DNA from: Turbatrix aceti
Lineage: Eukaryota > Nematoda > Chromadorea > Rhabditida > Panagrolaimidae
DNA: 64,000 nt
NCBI GenBank assembly: GCA_963969345.1
Contig: OZ017768.1
Coordinates: forward strand, 7,278,718 to 7,342,717
Reading direction: 5' to 3'
Below, in pieces: positions 54,816 to 64,000 of this stretch. The translations under genes and the position numbers were made by a program. The first letter of the stretch is position 1; the number at the start of each line of letters is the position of its first letter. Under the pieces are notes generated by a model, which was not told the DNA's origin, did no database searches, and saw only the letters and a program-made list of their open reading frames with translations.

Positions 54816-55598
54816 TTACTCACGATTGCTCTCTATCTTGCTGTCCTTATCCACATTGCTTTTCTTTTCTGCCTTGCTGTCCACCTTAGTGCCTTTTTCG
54901 ATGTCACTCTTTTCCTTATTAGACATATTTGACTTGGTAGGATTACATGACTTAGTAACATTTGTTATATTTGGCGTTTTTGATATAGTAGAACTTTCCA
55001 GTTTTACTGGTGACTTGGACTGACTTGGTGTCTGTGTTCTGTCTGATTTCTGGCTATGCTGCGACTCCTGTGATTGCTGCGATTTCTGCGTTTTGTCATC
55101 TTTTTTCAGGACTTCGGCGGCGGATTCTGCCGTCTCTATCGGCGATTTCTTCGCCACAGCAGCAGTCTTTTTCGAAGCTTTGCTGCCCTTGACCGCCTTG
55201 ACGGGCTTCTCATCTTTGAGGTCATCATTGATGGCCTGGGATTCACAGGATGATCCAGCCATTCGGACCTTGCGTCGCTTCTTCGTTCCACATAGTAGTA
55301 ATAATTCAACCTGCAATCGACCACCATAATCAACGAGATACATACTTGGCAAAACACTCACAGTGAAAAAGAAGGTGGCAGTTATTATGGTAACAGCCGG
55401 CCAAAACATGTTATCGCGGCGAAATTGGAGCGTCGAACGCGGAGGCTCACACTGAAGCATGTTCTGATACATACAACTGCGGCAAAGCTGTTCATTTGAG
55501 TATCGATGCACGTGTTCAAATCGGCAAATTGGCATGCAAATTAGGCTAAACGCGTGAATCTCCATATCAAACGGCGTCAAGTCATCGCACATTAACAC
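54816..55598 (-). CDS. Predicted single-pass membrane protein with K/S-rich tail
   Basis: Two exons: 55362-55598 and 54816-55310, phase 0, with a 51-bp intron (GTGAGT to TTGCAG) that is itself free of stops; 243 codons when spliced. Not recognised. A Cys-rich N-terminal part (MPICRFEHVHRYSNEQLCRS, then CMYQNMLQC) precedes a hydrophobic segment (MFWPAVTIITATFFFTVELL) and the basic KKRRKVR stretch (probable cytosolic side). A long tail rich in Lys, Ser, Glu and Gln follows, with SQQSQESQHSQKSD-type repeats. The true start is uncertain (55598, or the Met 11 codons later). It is divergent from the PP1-like gene. Confidence 0.6.
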   Translation of the reverse strand: MLMCDDLTPFDMEIHAFSLICMPICRFEHVHRYSNEQLCRSCMYQNMLQCEPPRSTLQFRRDNMFWPAVTIITATFFFTVSVLPSMYLVDYGGRLQVELLLLCGTKKRRKVRMAGSSCESQAINDDLKDEKPVKAVKGSKASKKTAAVAKKSPIETAESAAEVLKKDDKTQKSQQSQESQHSQKSDRTQTPSQSKSPVKLESSTISKTPNITNVTKSCNPTKSNMSNKEKSDIEKGTKVDSKAEKKSNVDKDSKIESNRE

Positions 55599-55711
55599 TC
55601 ATATGACCACCATTCACAGCATCATACGGGTCGACCTATCGATCACAGTCCACGACACAACAATAACGTCCACGTTGCCCCAGAGCGAATACTCCTTTCT
55701 TTCCTTCGTTC

Positions 55712-57447
55712 ATGAAGCCAGGCAAAAGTCCAAGCGCGTCTTCCAAACCAGCTTTAAACAAAATCCCATGCTTGTCTCCCAAACCTCCTTCAACCAAAAG
55801 TCCGAGCGTTACTTTTAGATATCCTTTGAGCCAAAGTCCAAGCGAGTCTTCCAAACCTAGTTTAAGCAAGAGTCCAAGCTCGACGATACATTCGCCCTCG
55901 AGGACGCCAGAGGTTGTTTCACCAGGTGTCAAGACGCCGAACTGGGATATCGAAGTGAGTTGCATGCTTTTTACCTGATTGAGCACAGAAATGACAAATC
56001 AGTTCAATACTGAGGATATCTGACATCTTCGATTGGCTGGAAAAACCCAATCGATGATGCTATCACCCGGTATTGAGCCATCTCTGGCCCCCATCAGTTG
56101 AACCTGTCCCGGGGTGCATCTCATAACTCGGATTCCAGCGCATCGGCGGAGTCTTCATCGGCATCGACGGCGTCGTCGATCATGAACACAAGTCGAAATC
56201 CATCCAACTCGTATCCGTGCACAGAAAAACCGCGGAAAAAGGCCTGGAAAATGACCTCAAAACCGGCCCGAAGCTCAATATTGACGAGTATATCCGGAAA
56301 CTCATGACCTGCGTCGCCGAAGACTCGACAGGCCAGCTAAAAGTGATCGACCATCTCAACCAGCCGGCGATCATCGAACAGATCTGCGCACTCGCCATCG
56401 AGAGTTTCAAAAAGGACGGCTCGATGCTCGAACTTGCACCCAACATAAACGTCGTCGGCGACATCCACGGCCAGTACACGGATCTGCTTCGGGTCTTCGA
56501 GCGTTGCGGACACCCCTCAACGACGAGATATCTTTTTCTCGGGGACTACGTCGATCGGGGACCCAATTCGCTAGAAACCATCTGCCTGCTCCTTCTTTTG
56601 AAGATCCGTTATCCCAACTGCGTCTACATGCTTCGCGGCAACCACGAATGTTCGGCTATCAACCGGGTCTACGGCTTTTCCGATGAGTGCGAATCAAGGT
56701 TTCAGAAGAGTGTCACGAACGTCGTCTGGGGCACTGAAGCAGCGGATCTCAAAGGCACACAGGTGTGGTACAGGTTCCAGGTTTGTTTTTTCGTCGTTGG
56801 AGAGGAAAAGAATACGACCGGGTGCTGTAGGACGTGTTCAACTGGCTTCCGCTGACCGCGCTCATCGCAAATAAAGTCCTCTGCATGCACGGTGGCATTT
56901 CACCCGATCTCAAGAATCTCGACCAACTTCGCAACCTCACGCGCCCCATCGATCCCGATTCTGCCGGTCTTCATATTGATCTGCTCTGGTCCGATCCGGA
57001 CGCATTCATGCCCTGTGGCGAGAAGGACAACCAGTGGGGCCCCAGCGCCCGAGGCATCAGTTCACACTTTAACGTGCGTGCCGTCAATGCGCTATGCGCG
57101 GCCTTCGGCATCGACATGATCGTTCGCGCGCATCAGGTTGTCCAGGATGGCTATGAGTTTTTTGCCAACAGGAAACTGGTTACCGTCTTTTCTGCTCCAA
57201 ACTACTGCGGCGAGTTCAACAATTGCGGGGCCGTCATGAACATTGCTGCAGACCTGCAAGTGTCATTCCAGGTGGGCTGGAGTGGCTTTTATGGTTGATG
57301 GGACCTGGTTGAGGATTTCAGATACTCAAGCCCGCGACAAATGCGCCACTGAAGAAGAAAAAGTCATCAGAAGTCAACTTTGACGACATTGATATCGATG
57401 CGCTCCTCGATGGCGCAGCCCCTGAGCCAGGTGACAAGGTCAAATGA
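55712..57447 (+). CDS. PP1-like Ser/Thr phosphatase with SP-rich leader (5' model uncertain)
   Basis: The metallophosphatase core is certain: exons from about 56226 to 56780, 56831-57271 and 57322-57447. Motifs in order: VVGDIHGQYTDLL, LFLGDYVDRG, YMLRGNHECSAINRVYGF, CMHGGISPDL, LLWSDPD, RAHQVVQDGYEFF and FSAPNYCGEFNNCGAV, all metal and catalytic positions of PP1. About 10 extra residues (TEAADLKGTQ) sit after the ECESRF helix. The C-terminus is short, with LKKKKSSEVNFDDIDIDALL. Upstream, 55712-55954 encodes an SP-rich exon (SKPxLxKSPS repeats) that splices in phase to 56098, giving an S-rich frame that does not match the phosphatase frame. See findings. It belongs to the divergent PP1-like group expanded in nematodes. 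Confidence 0.8.
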
Positions 57448-58016
57448 CAATGGCATTTGAATTCAGTTTTTTTTTGGATTAAAGCGATCCAACTTGTAAC
57501 TTGTGGGTTGGTTACTCAATCGAGCAGAGATTTTTCGGAGGAAAGAAAAAGCGTCCGTGATGAGTTGATCGCCTGTAAACCGATCAGGGCACCGGGGAAA
57601 CAATGGAAAAAGTTGAAAACGGCGGATTTACCACTCTCTCCAGCGTATTAGTACTGTATTGTTGCATTCGATTGTTTCCGCAAAAGAAGTCGCCCTTCTC
57701 CTTCTACGGTCCTCTTTTTGTGACTCCGGGCGCATCCGCGAAAAAGAGGGGTGCTAAGTAAGTGGTTCGACGGGGAGGAGGCGTCTTTGGTGGGCGCTTG
57801 ACCCCGATACATCATCAGCATCAACAGAATGCAAAACTTTCTGCTCGCGGATTAATGTAATTATTACCATTTACAGATTTATTTTAAAATCGCTGTTAAT
57901 TGATTTTTGTAAGAATCCCTGCCGACGGCGCCTGTGAAAGTTTTGCGGTTTTGCAACGACGTTTCACTTGGTTGTTTCGCGTTGTTTGTTGTACACAGAC
58001 AAAGAGCGCGGAAAAG
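57448..58016. other. Intergenic region, PP1-like 3' end / C6 gene promoter
   Basis: ATTAAA near 57478 may serve as the PP1-like poly(A) signal. No exon seen. Confidence 0.45.
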
Positions 58017-61000
58017 ATGTACCCATCGAGGCGGTTGCTGCTGATCGTGGGCCTGAGTACTACTGTTCTTGGGGTCAGCATCGTCTCGGCTTGTCTGTCA
58101 ACGTCAGTTCCTACGTCGCCTTCGATGGACGACACCACAACGGCGGTTCCTGCGACGACTACTACGTCTCCGGGTTTGTTTTTTACCCCATTTTTGCCAA
58201 AAAATTTAAAAAATTCTTTGATTCACTTTTTTTTCCGAAAAAACATAAATATTTTCTGATAATTTTTTGCCAAAACTAAAAAAAAATTTTGAATTGAATG
58301 ATAAAAAATGTTTACCCCAAAAATTTTCGCGCGCTAGAAAAAAACATCAAAAAACACCGTTCAAACTTATCTGCTTTTTAATTGTAATAATTTTAAATTA
58401 TCAATTCAAACAACAAAAAAAACACAACCAACACTCAACAAGTATTTACCTCATCCATTTTCCTGGCGGGTTTACTTGAGAGGAATGAAACGCGAGCTGT
58501 GGGTAGCGCCGATACCAGGACGACCGTGCTTGACAGGCTTGTACGAGATGGCAAACTCGCCCAGGTAGTGACCGATCATTTCGGCGCGAATTTCGACCTG
58601 GTTGAAGGCGCGTCCACTGTGGATGCCGACGACGCCACCGACCATCTCGGGGAGAATGATCATGTCACGGAGGTGGGTCTTGATGCATTGGGGCTTCTCG
58701 AGCTCAGGGCAGTTCTTCTTGGCATCCGCGATGCGCTTGAGCAGGGAGCGATGCTTGCGGGTCAGGCCACGGGCCAGGCGTCTGCGGGCACGGGCGTGGA
58801 GCAGGGTCGTGAACTGGGTGCGTTCCATGTCGAGGAGGCGCTCCAGATCGACGCCACGGTAAGTGTACTTGCGGAAGGCGCGCTTTCTCTTCTGGTGTTC
58901 GTCGGACATGATTGAAGGCGATCAGCGATCGATGCACTCGGAGACCCTTCAAATGAGTGGTTTTGTTCGTTCAATTCTTTAAAAGTTCGCGAAAAACATC
59001 TCCAAAATCCGCGAATAATTTTCTGAAAAATTATAAATAAATTCAGGTATCGACAAAGCGATTCAACTTTTTTCGGTCCATTCAGCCCCGCGTTCAAAAT
59101 TTAAGGTTTAGTTCGTACAAAGCGTGAAAAAAACAAAAACGACAAGAAAAAAAGCAGCACAGGCGTGGAGAGAATCAATTTGACTGGCGACGACGTCAGT
59201 CACAGAAAATCCAAAGCAACGAAACGTTGGATGTTGGAAGCGGTGAGACCATCAATCTTCTTCTTCTTCGTGTTGTTGTTGTCGACCGCGGCGGCAACTT
59301 ATTCGCCCTGTTGGGGGTGCTTGAGGTTGGTCATGCCAGCCTGCATCACCTCATCGACTTCGAGCAGATTTTTTCCGAGCTCGTACATCGCGTTGAGACT
59401 CGCCCGCTTCACGCAGTAGCTGTCCCAGACGTGAAGATCGTCCGAGGGCTGGCCCGTCTGAAGATCGATGCCAACGGGAGACGTGCCGTTGCGATCGGCT
59501 TCCTGCTGGGCTTCGATGAGTTCAACGATAGCCTCCTGCGTGTCATGGCCGGCGTTTTGGGCGAGGACTTTGGGAACGATGAGCAGGGCATCGGCGTAAG
59601 CACGGATGCCGAGCTTGGCGCGGCCCTTGGTCTTGTCTTCGAGGGTCTTGAGTCGGAGGTGGGCAGCGACCTCGAAGGCTCCGGCGCCAGGGATGACGGT
59701 TTGGTCGTGGACGGCGTTGTACACCGCGCGGAGACCGTCGTGGACGGCATCCTTGATCTGAGTGATCGTATGCCTGTAGGGGCCCTTGATGAGGATTGTC
59801 ACGGCTTTCGGCTCGTTGCACTCCTCGATGAATGTGTACTTGTCTTCGCCCTGGAAATATTTTTTTTCTTTCTGCTAAAAAATCAAAAAAAACTTACAAC
59901 AACGTGTTCGTAGACGAGTCCGGCGTATCCGAGAGCCTCTTCGGTCAGATCGTCGACGGAATTGACAGCCTCGCCGCCGCAAGCGAGCTGCAGGCGCTCC
60001 ATGTTGCGTCGCTTTGCACGACGAAGAGCCAAAATGCCGTTCTGGGCGAAGAGGTCGAGGGAGGGAGGATCGATGCCCTTCTGGTTGATGACGACGAATC
60101 CGTGCTTCTTGCCATCCTTGGCTTCGTCGCAGACCCGCTTCTTCAGATCGATGATTTTCTGGACGCGACGGGTGATGAACTCGCGCTCGGCCTGGAGCAG
60201 TTTTTCGCGTTCTTCTGCGGTTTTGTAGAAAAATCCGGAATTAACTTCCCTGAAAAAAAGCAACAACGTTGGATCCATAATTTTAGGCACAAAATAGGGC
60301 AAATTGAGCTTACGTCTTTTCAAATTCAAGCGAGACATTGCAAGTCAGAATGTAGACATTCTCGAGGCTCTTTGGCATGTCTGGGTGGCGTCCGCCGTGG
60401 TCAAGAACGAGACCGTTGATGAATTTCGTGTCGAGAGCGTTGTCGCGTTGCATCTGCTGGATTTCGACCATGTGCAGGTCGGGATTGGCATCGGAAGAGC
60501 CCTTACGGATGGCCTGGACTGCATGGGTAACGCATTCGGCAATGTGGTCTGCCAACTCGCCGTAGAGCTTGGTAGACAGCGAGCTCTTGGCGACTTCGAG
60601 TAGGACCTCATCCGTGACCTCACCTTTCTTCACCTGGGCCAGTTCCGAGAGAAACTCCAGGGTGGCCTTGTGGGCGAGAGCGAAGCCTTCCGTAAGAATG
60701 TGTGGGTGGACACCCTAAAAAACCGAAAAATAAAAAAAAACAAGAAAAAAAAAGATAAAAACGAACCTCCAAAACGTAGTTTTCGGCATTTTTGAGCAAT
60801 TCACCGATAAGCAGAACGGTAGACGTCGTGCCATCTCCGGTATTGTCATCCTGAGCGGTGCAGGCCTTGGCAATCATCGAAGCTGTCGGATGACGGATCT
60901 GCATTTCGTGGACGAGAACGTTGCCGTCCTTGGTCAATTTTAGTTCGTTTCCACCCGAGACAAGCCTGCAAAACCCATTTTCATCCAATTTCTCTCAAAT

Positions 61001-61745
61001 ATAAAAGGAAAACTCACATCTTGAGTGTACCCTGAGGTCCGAGGTTTGAACGCATCACGCCGGCGAGGCCACGGGCTCCCGTGATGTTGAGTTCGAGTGC
61101 GGCAGCATGCCGGGCGATTTCGGCCTTGGGGTTCAGGCAGCTGATAGATGACATCCTCGGTGACGAAACCTAGAATCAAAGATGGGATAAAAAGGGATAC
61201 AGAAGGCTTCAACACGGTGGAAACGGCCAAAACAACCCGATTTTCGCGAAGCTTTGACGAACGTTCGAGGCGTGTTCAACTTTCGTTGCAAAACCCAAAC
61301 GCGTGCGCACTTTTTATAAACTCCCATTTTTTACGTACTTTTGCACTTTTTTTGATTTTTACGAATCTTGGATTCTTTTTTCAGCCTGTCAAGCGTGTAC
61401 GTATATCAGTGTTACGACTGCCAGCGATTTCACGAATCTGCCTGTGAAACAAGTCGAGGGCGAGGATGGCAATGGCTGTCGAACGATCACCGTAACTTGC
61501 ACTGGTTCGGGCTCTCAATCTCCTATCTTTTTCGTGAGTTTCTTTTTTTGTTTTTTTTGCAGTTAATTTTACTTTTTTTTGTTTTTCAGTGGTACTACGA
61601 ATCAGCAGACTTCGGAACGAGTACCACGACGACAAACAGCGTCGAGCGAGTGCTAACCTGCGACGCTGAGGGCCGATTGACCCTGACCGAAACCTCGAAT
61701 GGTGCCACGGGTTACGTAGATACCGTACAGTGCCTAACAGCGTGA
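58017..61745 (+). CDS. C6-domain secreted protein, host of two nested genes
   Basis: Three exons: 58017-58173, 61385-61533, 61590-61745; 153 codons. Exon 1 encodes a signal peptide ([20 protein letters not shown]) and a Thr-rich linker ([12 protein letters not shown]). Exons 2-3 encode the six-cysteine nematode C6 domain: [17 protein letters not shown] and VQC, with a Trp/Tyr motif after the fourth Cys (WYYESADF). Exon 1 leaves one base (phase 1) and exon 2 needs exactly that; the signal-linker-C6 order is the usual architecture. No other exon 1 for 61385 and no nearer exon 2 for 58173 is visible. The intron (58174-61384) contains rps-15 and cct-6 on the opposite strand. AATAAA at 61776-61781. 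Confidence 0.75.
58472..58909 (-). CDS. rps-15: 40S ribosomal protein S15 (uS19)
   Basis: Single exon, 145 codons. [55 protein letters not shown] and the invariant C-terminus [18 protein letters not shown] are diagnostic. Part of the small-subunit head near the decoding site. It lies inside the long intron of the C6 gene, about 390 bp downstream of cct-6 on the same strand. Confidence 0.97.
   Translation of the reverse strand: MSDEHQKRKRAFRKYTYRGVDLERLLDMERTQFTTLLHARARRRLARGLTRKHRSLLKRIADAKKNCPELEKPQCIKTHLRDMIILPEMVGGVVGIHSGRAFNQVEIRAEMIGHYLGEFAISYKPVKHGRPGIGATHSSRFIPLK
59299..61154 (-). CDS. cct-6: T-complex protein 1 subunit zeta (CCT6)
   Basis: Subunit of the eight-membered cytosolic chaperonin that folds actin and tubulin. 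Five exons: 61018-61154, 60767-60965, 60314-60714, 59898-60249, 59299-59850; 546 codons, consistent phases, introns of 47-64 bp. Motifs: [36 protein letters not shown] (about 89-94, ATP site), [20 protein letters not shown] (diagnostic of the zeta subunit) and [19 protein letters not shown] near the C-terminus. An acceptor GATTCTAG ends 15 nt before the ATG, compatible with trans-splicing. Nested in the C6 gene intron on the opposite strand. Confidence 0.97.
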
Positions 61746-61775
61746 GATTGAGGTTTCCCCCGGATGCAAATGATT

Positions 61776-61781
61776 AATAAA
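61776..61781 (+). terminator. Poly(A) signal of the C6 gene
   Basis: AATAAA about 30 bp after the stop codon. Confidence 0.6.
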
Positions 61782-61973
61782 TGACGACAGATTTTTTCAA
61801 AAAAATAAGCCAGGGTTTTCCAATAAACTTCATTACGAATCATCCGCAAAGCACGTACCAACCAATACAAGCCTTGAAAGATAAGATTCATATCGAAATC
61901 CAACAATTAAACATTAAACAAAAAACAACCAAACGCAAACAAACGCCTTACACACAACTGATGACGATAAAGT

Positions 61974-62516
61974 TTAGGCAAAGTGCGTTGTCGGACGAAC
62001 GGTGGTGAAAGGCGTCGTCTTTTGGCGCTTGGGAACGCGGTGGGGAAGCGGGAACTTGATCTTGCTGTCGTGGAACTGCTTGATGCCAGGACGACGGGTA
62101 TCCGCGGTTTTGATGACGGCAGCCTTGATGATCTGGATACGATCAGCCTGTGCACGATGACGGGCACCCATATCGCGGTAGGCCTGAGTGACGGCGCCGG
62201 CAACGCTGACGTCACGGTACTCGCGGTACATGTTGTGCTGACCGGTACGCGAACGGTAGCGAAGCCAGATGCCGTAGTTGCGGACGGTACCCGTCTTGCG
62301 CTGCGTGACTTCCTCGGTCGAGACGATTTCACCGTGGGTCTTCTTGACACGACGCAAGCTCGAAGTAAAGTACCAGAAACGGGACTTGGCAACGACCTTG
62401 TTCGAGGCAAAGATCGTCATCTTGTACAGCTTCGGGTTGGGATCCTGCTCGGTGGGCAGCTTGCGGCCAACGACCACGTACTGGCGGAGAACGTCACCTG
62501 ATGCGATGATCGGCAT
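61974..62516 (-). CDS. RPL18A: 60S ribosomal protein L18a (eL20)
   Basis: Single exon, 180 codons, the family's usual length. [59 protein letters not shown] and [10 protein letters not shown] are diagnostic; the C-terminus is [13 protein letters not shown] with [13 protein letters not shown]. An acceptor TTCTTCCAG ends 12 nt before the ATG. Convergent with the C6 gene (229 bp apart) and divergent from the gene at 63170. Confidence 0.97.
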   Translation of the reverse strand: MPIIASGDVLRQYVVVGRKLPTEQDPNPKLYKMTIFASNKVVAKSRFWYFTSSLRRVKKTHGEIVSTEEVTQRKTGTVRNYGIWLRYRSRTGQHNMYREYRDVSVAGAVTQAYRDMGARHRAQADRIQIIKAAVIKTADTRRPGIKQFHDSKIKFPLPHRVPKRQKTTPFTTVRPTTHFA

Positions 62517-63169
62517 GATTGACTTTACCTGGAAGAAAAACGTGAATGAGAACCTTCGATACGTTAAAAGATCGCTAACACGATTCTACCACGCATAAAT
62601 AAACGACAAAATAACTTTAAACGACAAAAATAGCAAAAAGCAAACGTAAAAGTGGGCAAAATTTTATAAAACAGACGACGGATAAATCCTACATCTCAAA
62701 ACAGGCATAAGTCAGTCGCAAAGTTTAAATTCACCTTCAACGTCAATGTACAAACTAAATTCGAAGAAATAAACGAAAAACACGCGCACAGAGGTACGAA
62801 ACGGGATCAAAAGCATCCAAAAAGAACAAAAACTCGTCGATAACAGAAAACGCAGCCTCGACTGTAGGCCACTTCTCGTCGCGAAAAGCCAGGCAGTGTG
62901 CGTGCGCGTATTGTCGCGTTTCGCCAAGACAATAGAAAATTTTATTTTTCGGCGGGAGAAAGTTGCGTTTTTCTATGCGTGTTTTACATTCTTTTGTTTG
63001 GTTGCTAATTATTGTTGTACTAATTTTGACAAATGTACGTTATTTGTAAAACGTGACAACCGTGATTTGTTGTGTTTTGGAGTCATTTTCGTGTTTTTCA
63101 GTTCATGTTTCCATGTTTTATCGCTTGTTTTATTTATGAAACGTTGAATTGTCTTGTAGAAGTCTTCAA
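62517..63169. promoter_or_regulatory. Divergent promoter region, rpl-18a / AT-hook gene
   Basis: 653 bp between divergent genes, with no exon recognised. The right-hand gene has an acceptor TTGTAG at 63154-63159, 10 nt before its ATG. Confidence 0.4.
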
Positions 63170-64000
63170 ATGGCACCCGGCACAGGCCGGCCAGCACGAC
63201 CCCGTGGCAGACCCCCTGCAGCTGTGAGACAGGCTGTCGAACGCTTTGACGAATATCTCTCCGATGAGGATGTTGCTCCAAGAACTTCCAGGGCACCGAG
63301 GCAGCCCCAGGCAGTTCTCGGAGAAGAAGATGTAGACTGGCCGTGCGAAAGTGAGTTTTTGGATAATTAGAGGGGTTTCTGACTTTTGGTGGCTGTTTTG
63401 GATGGAATTGGTCGATTTTGACCAAAAATGGTTTTATATGGTCTTTTTTTTTGTTTTAGATCGTCAGGATATCGAACAAGTGGTGGAGGAAGGCGAAAAA
63501 ACGATGAAATGCCCGAAGCTGATAGACCCAGAGATCCTCGGCAAGTATACGCATGTTCTGAGCAAGTGCACGTCTTCGATGGAAGCATCTTTCATCCTCC
63601 CACGCATGTCCAAATTCTACGGCAACCAGGTGGATCGGTTGCACGAAGGCGTGATGCAGGTGCACAACAACCTTGTTTCTGCCATTCCTGATCCAGAGAC
63701 TTCACCCGGCACGAAAAGAGGCAGAAAACAACGGATTGTCGAAGAATCAACTTCTTGCGCGCCAACTTTTTTTGACGGAACCATGGATGGCGACGAGGAC
63801 GTTCTCAATTTTGAAATCCCAGAGGAAGAACACGAACACGAAGTCGGCAACGATGTTTACGAGGAAGAGGAAGAAGGCGATGCGGGTAATGTCACGGCTA
63901 CGGTGGGTGTACCGGGTGTGTCGATTGCGGACAAGACAATTGTGCCTGGAATCCGGGCTTTTGACACGACAATCGCCCAGGAAGCCAACATGGAAGCCTC
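63170..64000 (+). CDS. AT-hook-containing acidic protein, 5' part (partial)
   Basis: Exons 63170-63350 and 63460 to beyond 64000; junction phase 1. It starts MAPGTGRPARPRGRPPAAVR, where PRGRPP is an AT-hook core. Then FDEYLSDEDV, and a helical part (SSMEASFILPRMSKFYGNQV, then DRLHEGVMQVHNNLVSAIPD). Then KRGRKQR, and long acidic runs (EEEHEHEV, YEEEEEGDAG). The helical block with a following basic patch faintly recalls the N-terminus of condensin II kleisin (CAPH2), but this is too weak to name it. The gene runs off the right edge. Confidence 0.6.

Noticed and set aside
59227..60603. Long plus-strand open frames opposite cct-6
   Set aside because: Antisense shadows of CCT6 coding exons; they break at the cct-6 introns and match nothing.

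Overview
The window is eukaryotic nuclear DNA, almost certainly from a nematode. The evidence: a precursor ending in a PDF-2-type neuropeptide, two transthyretin-like (TTL) secreted proteins, a six-cysteine 'C6' secreted protein, many 47-64 bp introns with T-rich CAG acceptors, and 3' splice acceptors lying a few bases in front of start codons, as expected for spliced-leader addition. Nothing bacterial, viral or CRISPR-like is present. I cannot name the species. Gene models were built by eye from reading frame, splice consensus and protein family. Exon phases were checked arithmetically, and most models close exactly.

Layout. 1-5.6 kb: first coding exons of a NOS1AP/CAPON (dyc-1) adaptor on the minus strand, in AT-rich DNA with a strand-biased AACTG motif. 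5.6-8 kb: no gene recognised. 8-17.4 kb: mitochondrial EF-G (minus) back to back with an E2F-family gene (plus), followed by a second E2F gene with two alternative first exons; consensus E2F sites lie upstream of both E2F genes. 18-21 kb: secreted IgGFc-binding-like protein (minus). 22-28 kb: two unrecognised minus-strand genes, one carrying a repeated RPAV.RNRRR module and a 48-bp intronic minisatellite. 29.5 kb: pdf-2. 30.8-38.3 kb: TRK-type receptor tyrosine kinase (minus). 38.6-40.1 kb: rpl-28 (minus). 40.5-43.2 kb: CDC7 kinase (plus). 43.9-45.7 kb: two divergent TTL genes with matching TATA boxes. 46-48 kb: a 309-bp inverted, nearly identical copy of part of one CDC7 exon, a 450-bp hAT-like MITE with a perfect 8-bp target duplication, and GMP reductase (minus). 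49-54 kb: a small unknown gene and a short cohesin STAG/SCC-3-like gene (plus). 54.8-57.4 kb: a membrane protein (minus) and a PP1-like phosphatase with an SP-rich leader and an unresolved frame junction (plus). 58-61.7 kb: a C6-domain secreted gene (plus) whose about 3.2-kb intron contains rps-15 and cct-6 on the other strand. 62-64 kb: rpl-18a (minus) and the 5' part of an AT-hook protein (plus).

Functionally the region mixes housekeeping genes (mitochondrial and cytosolic translation, chaperonin, purine salvage), S-phase and chromosome genes (two E2Fs, CDC7, STAG), and secreted or neuronal genes (pdf-2, TRK, TTLs, C6). There is no single pathway cluster. The most notable features are the nested gene arrangement, the inverted CDC7 exon fragment, the E2F pair with E2F sites, the hAT MITE, and the unknown repeat protein.
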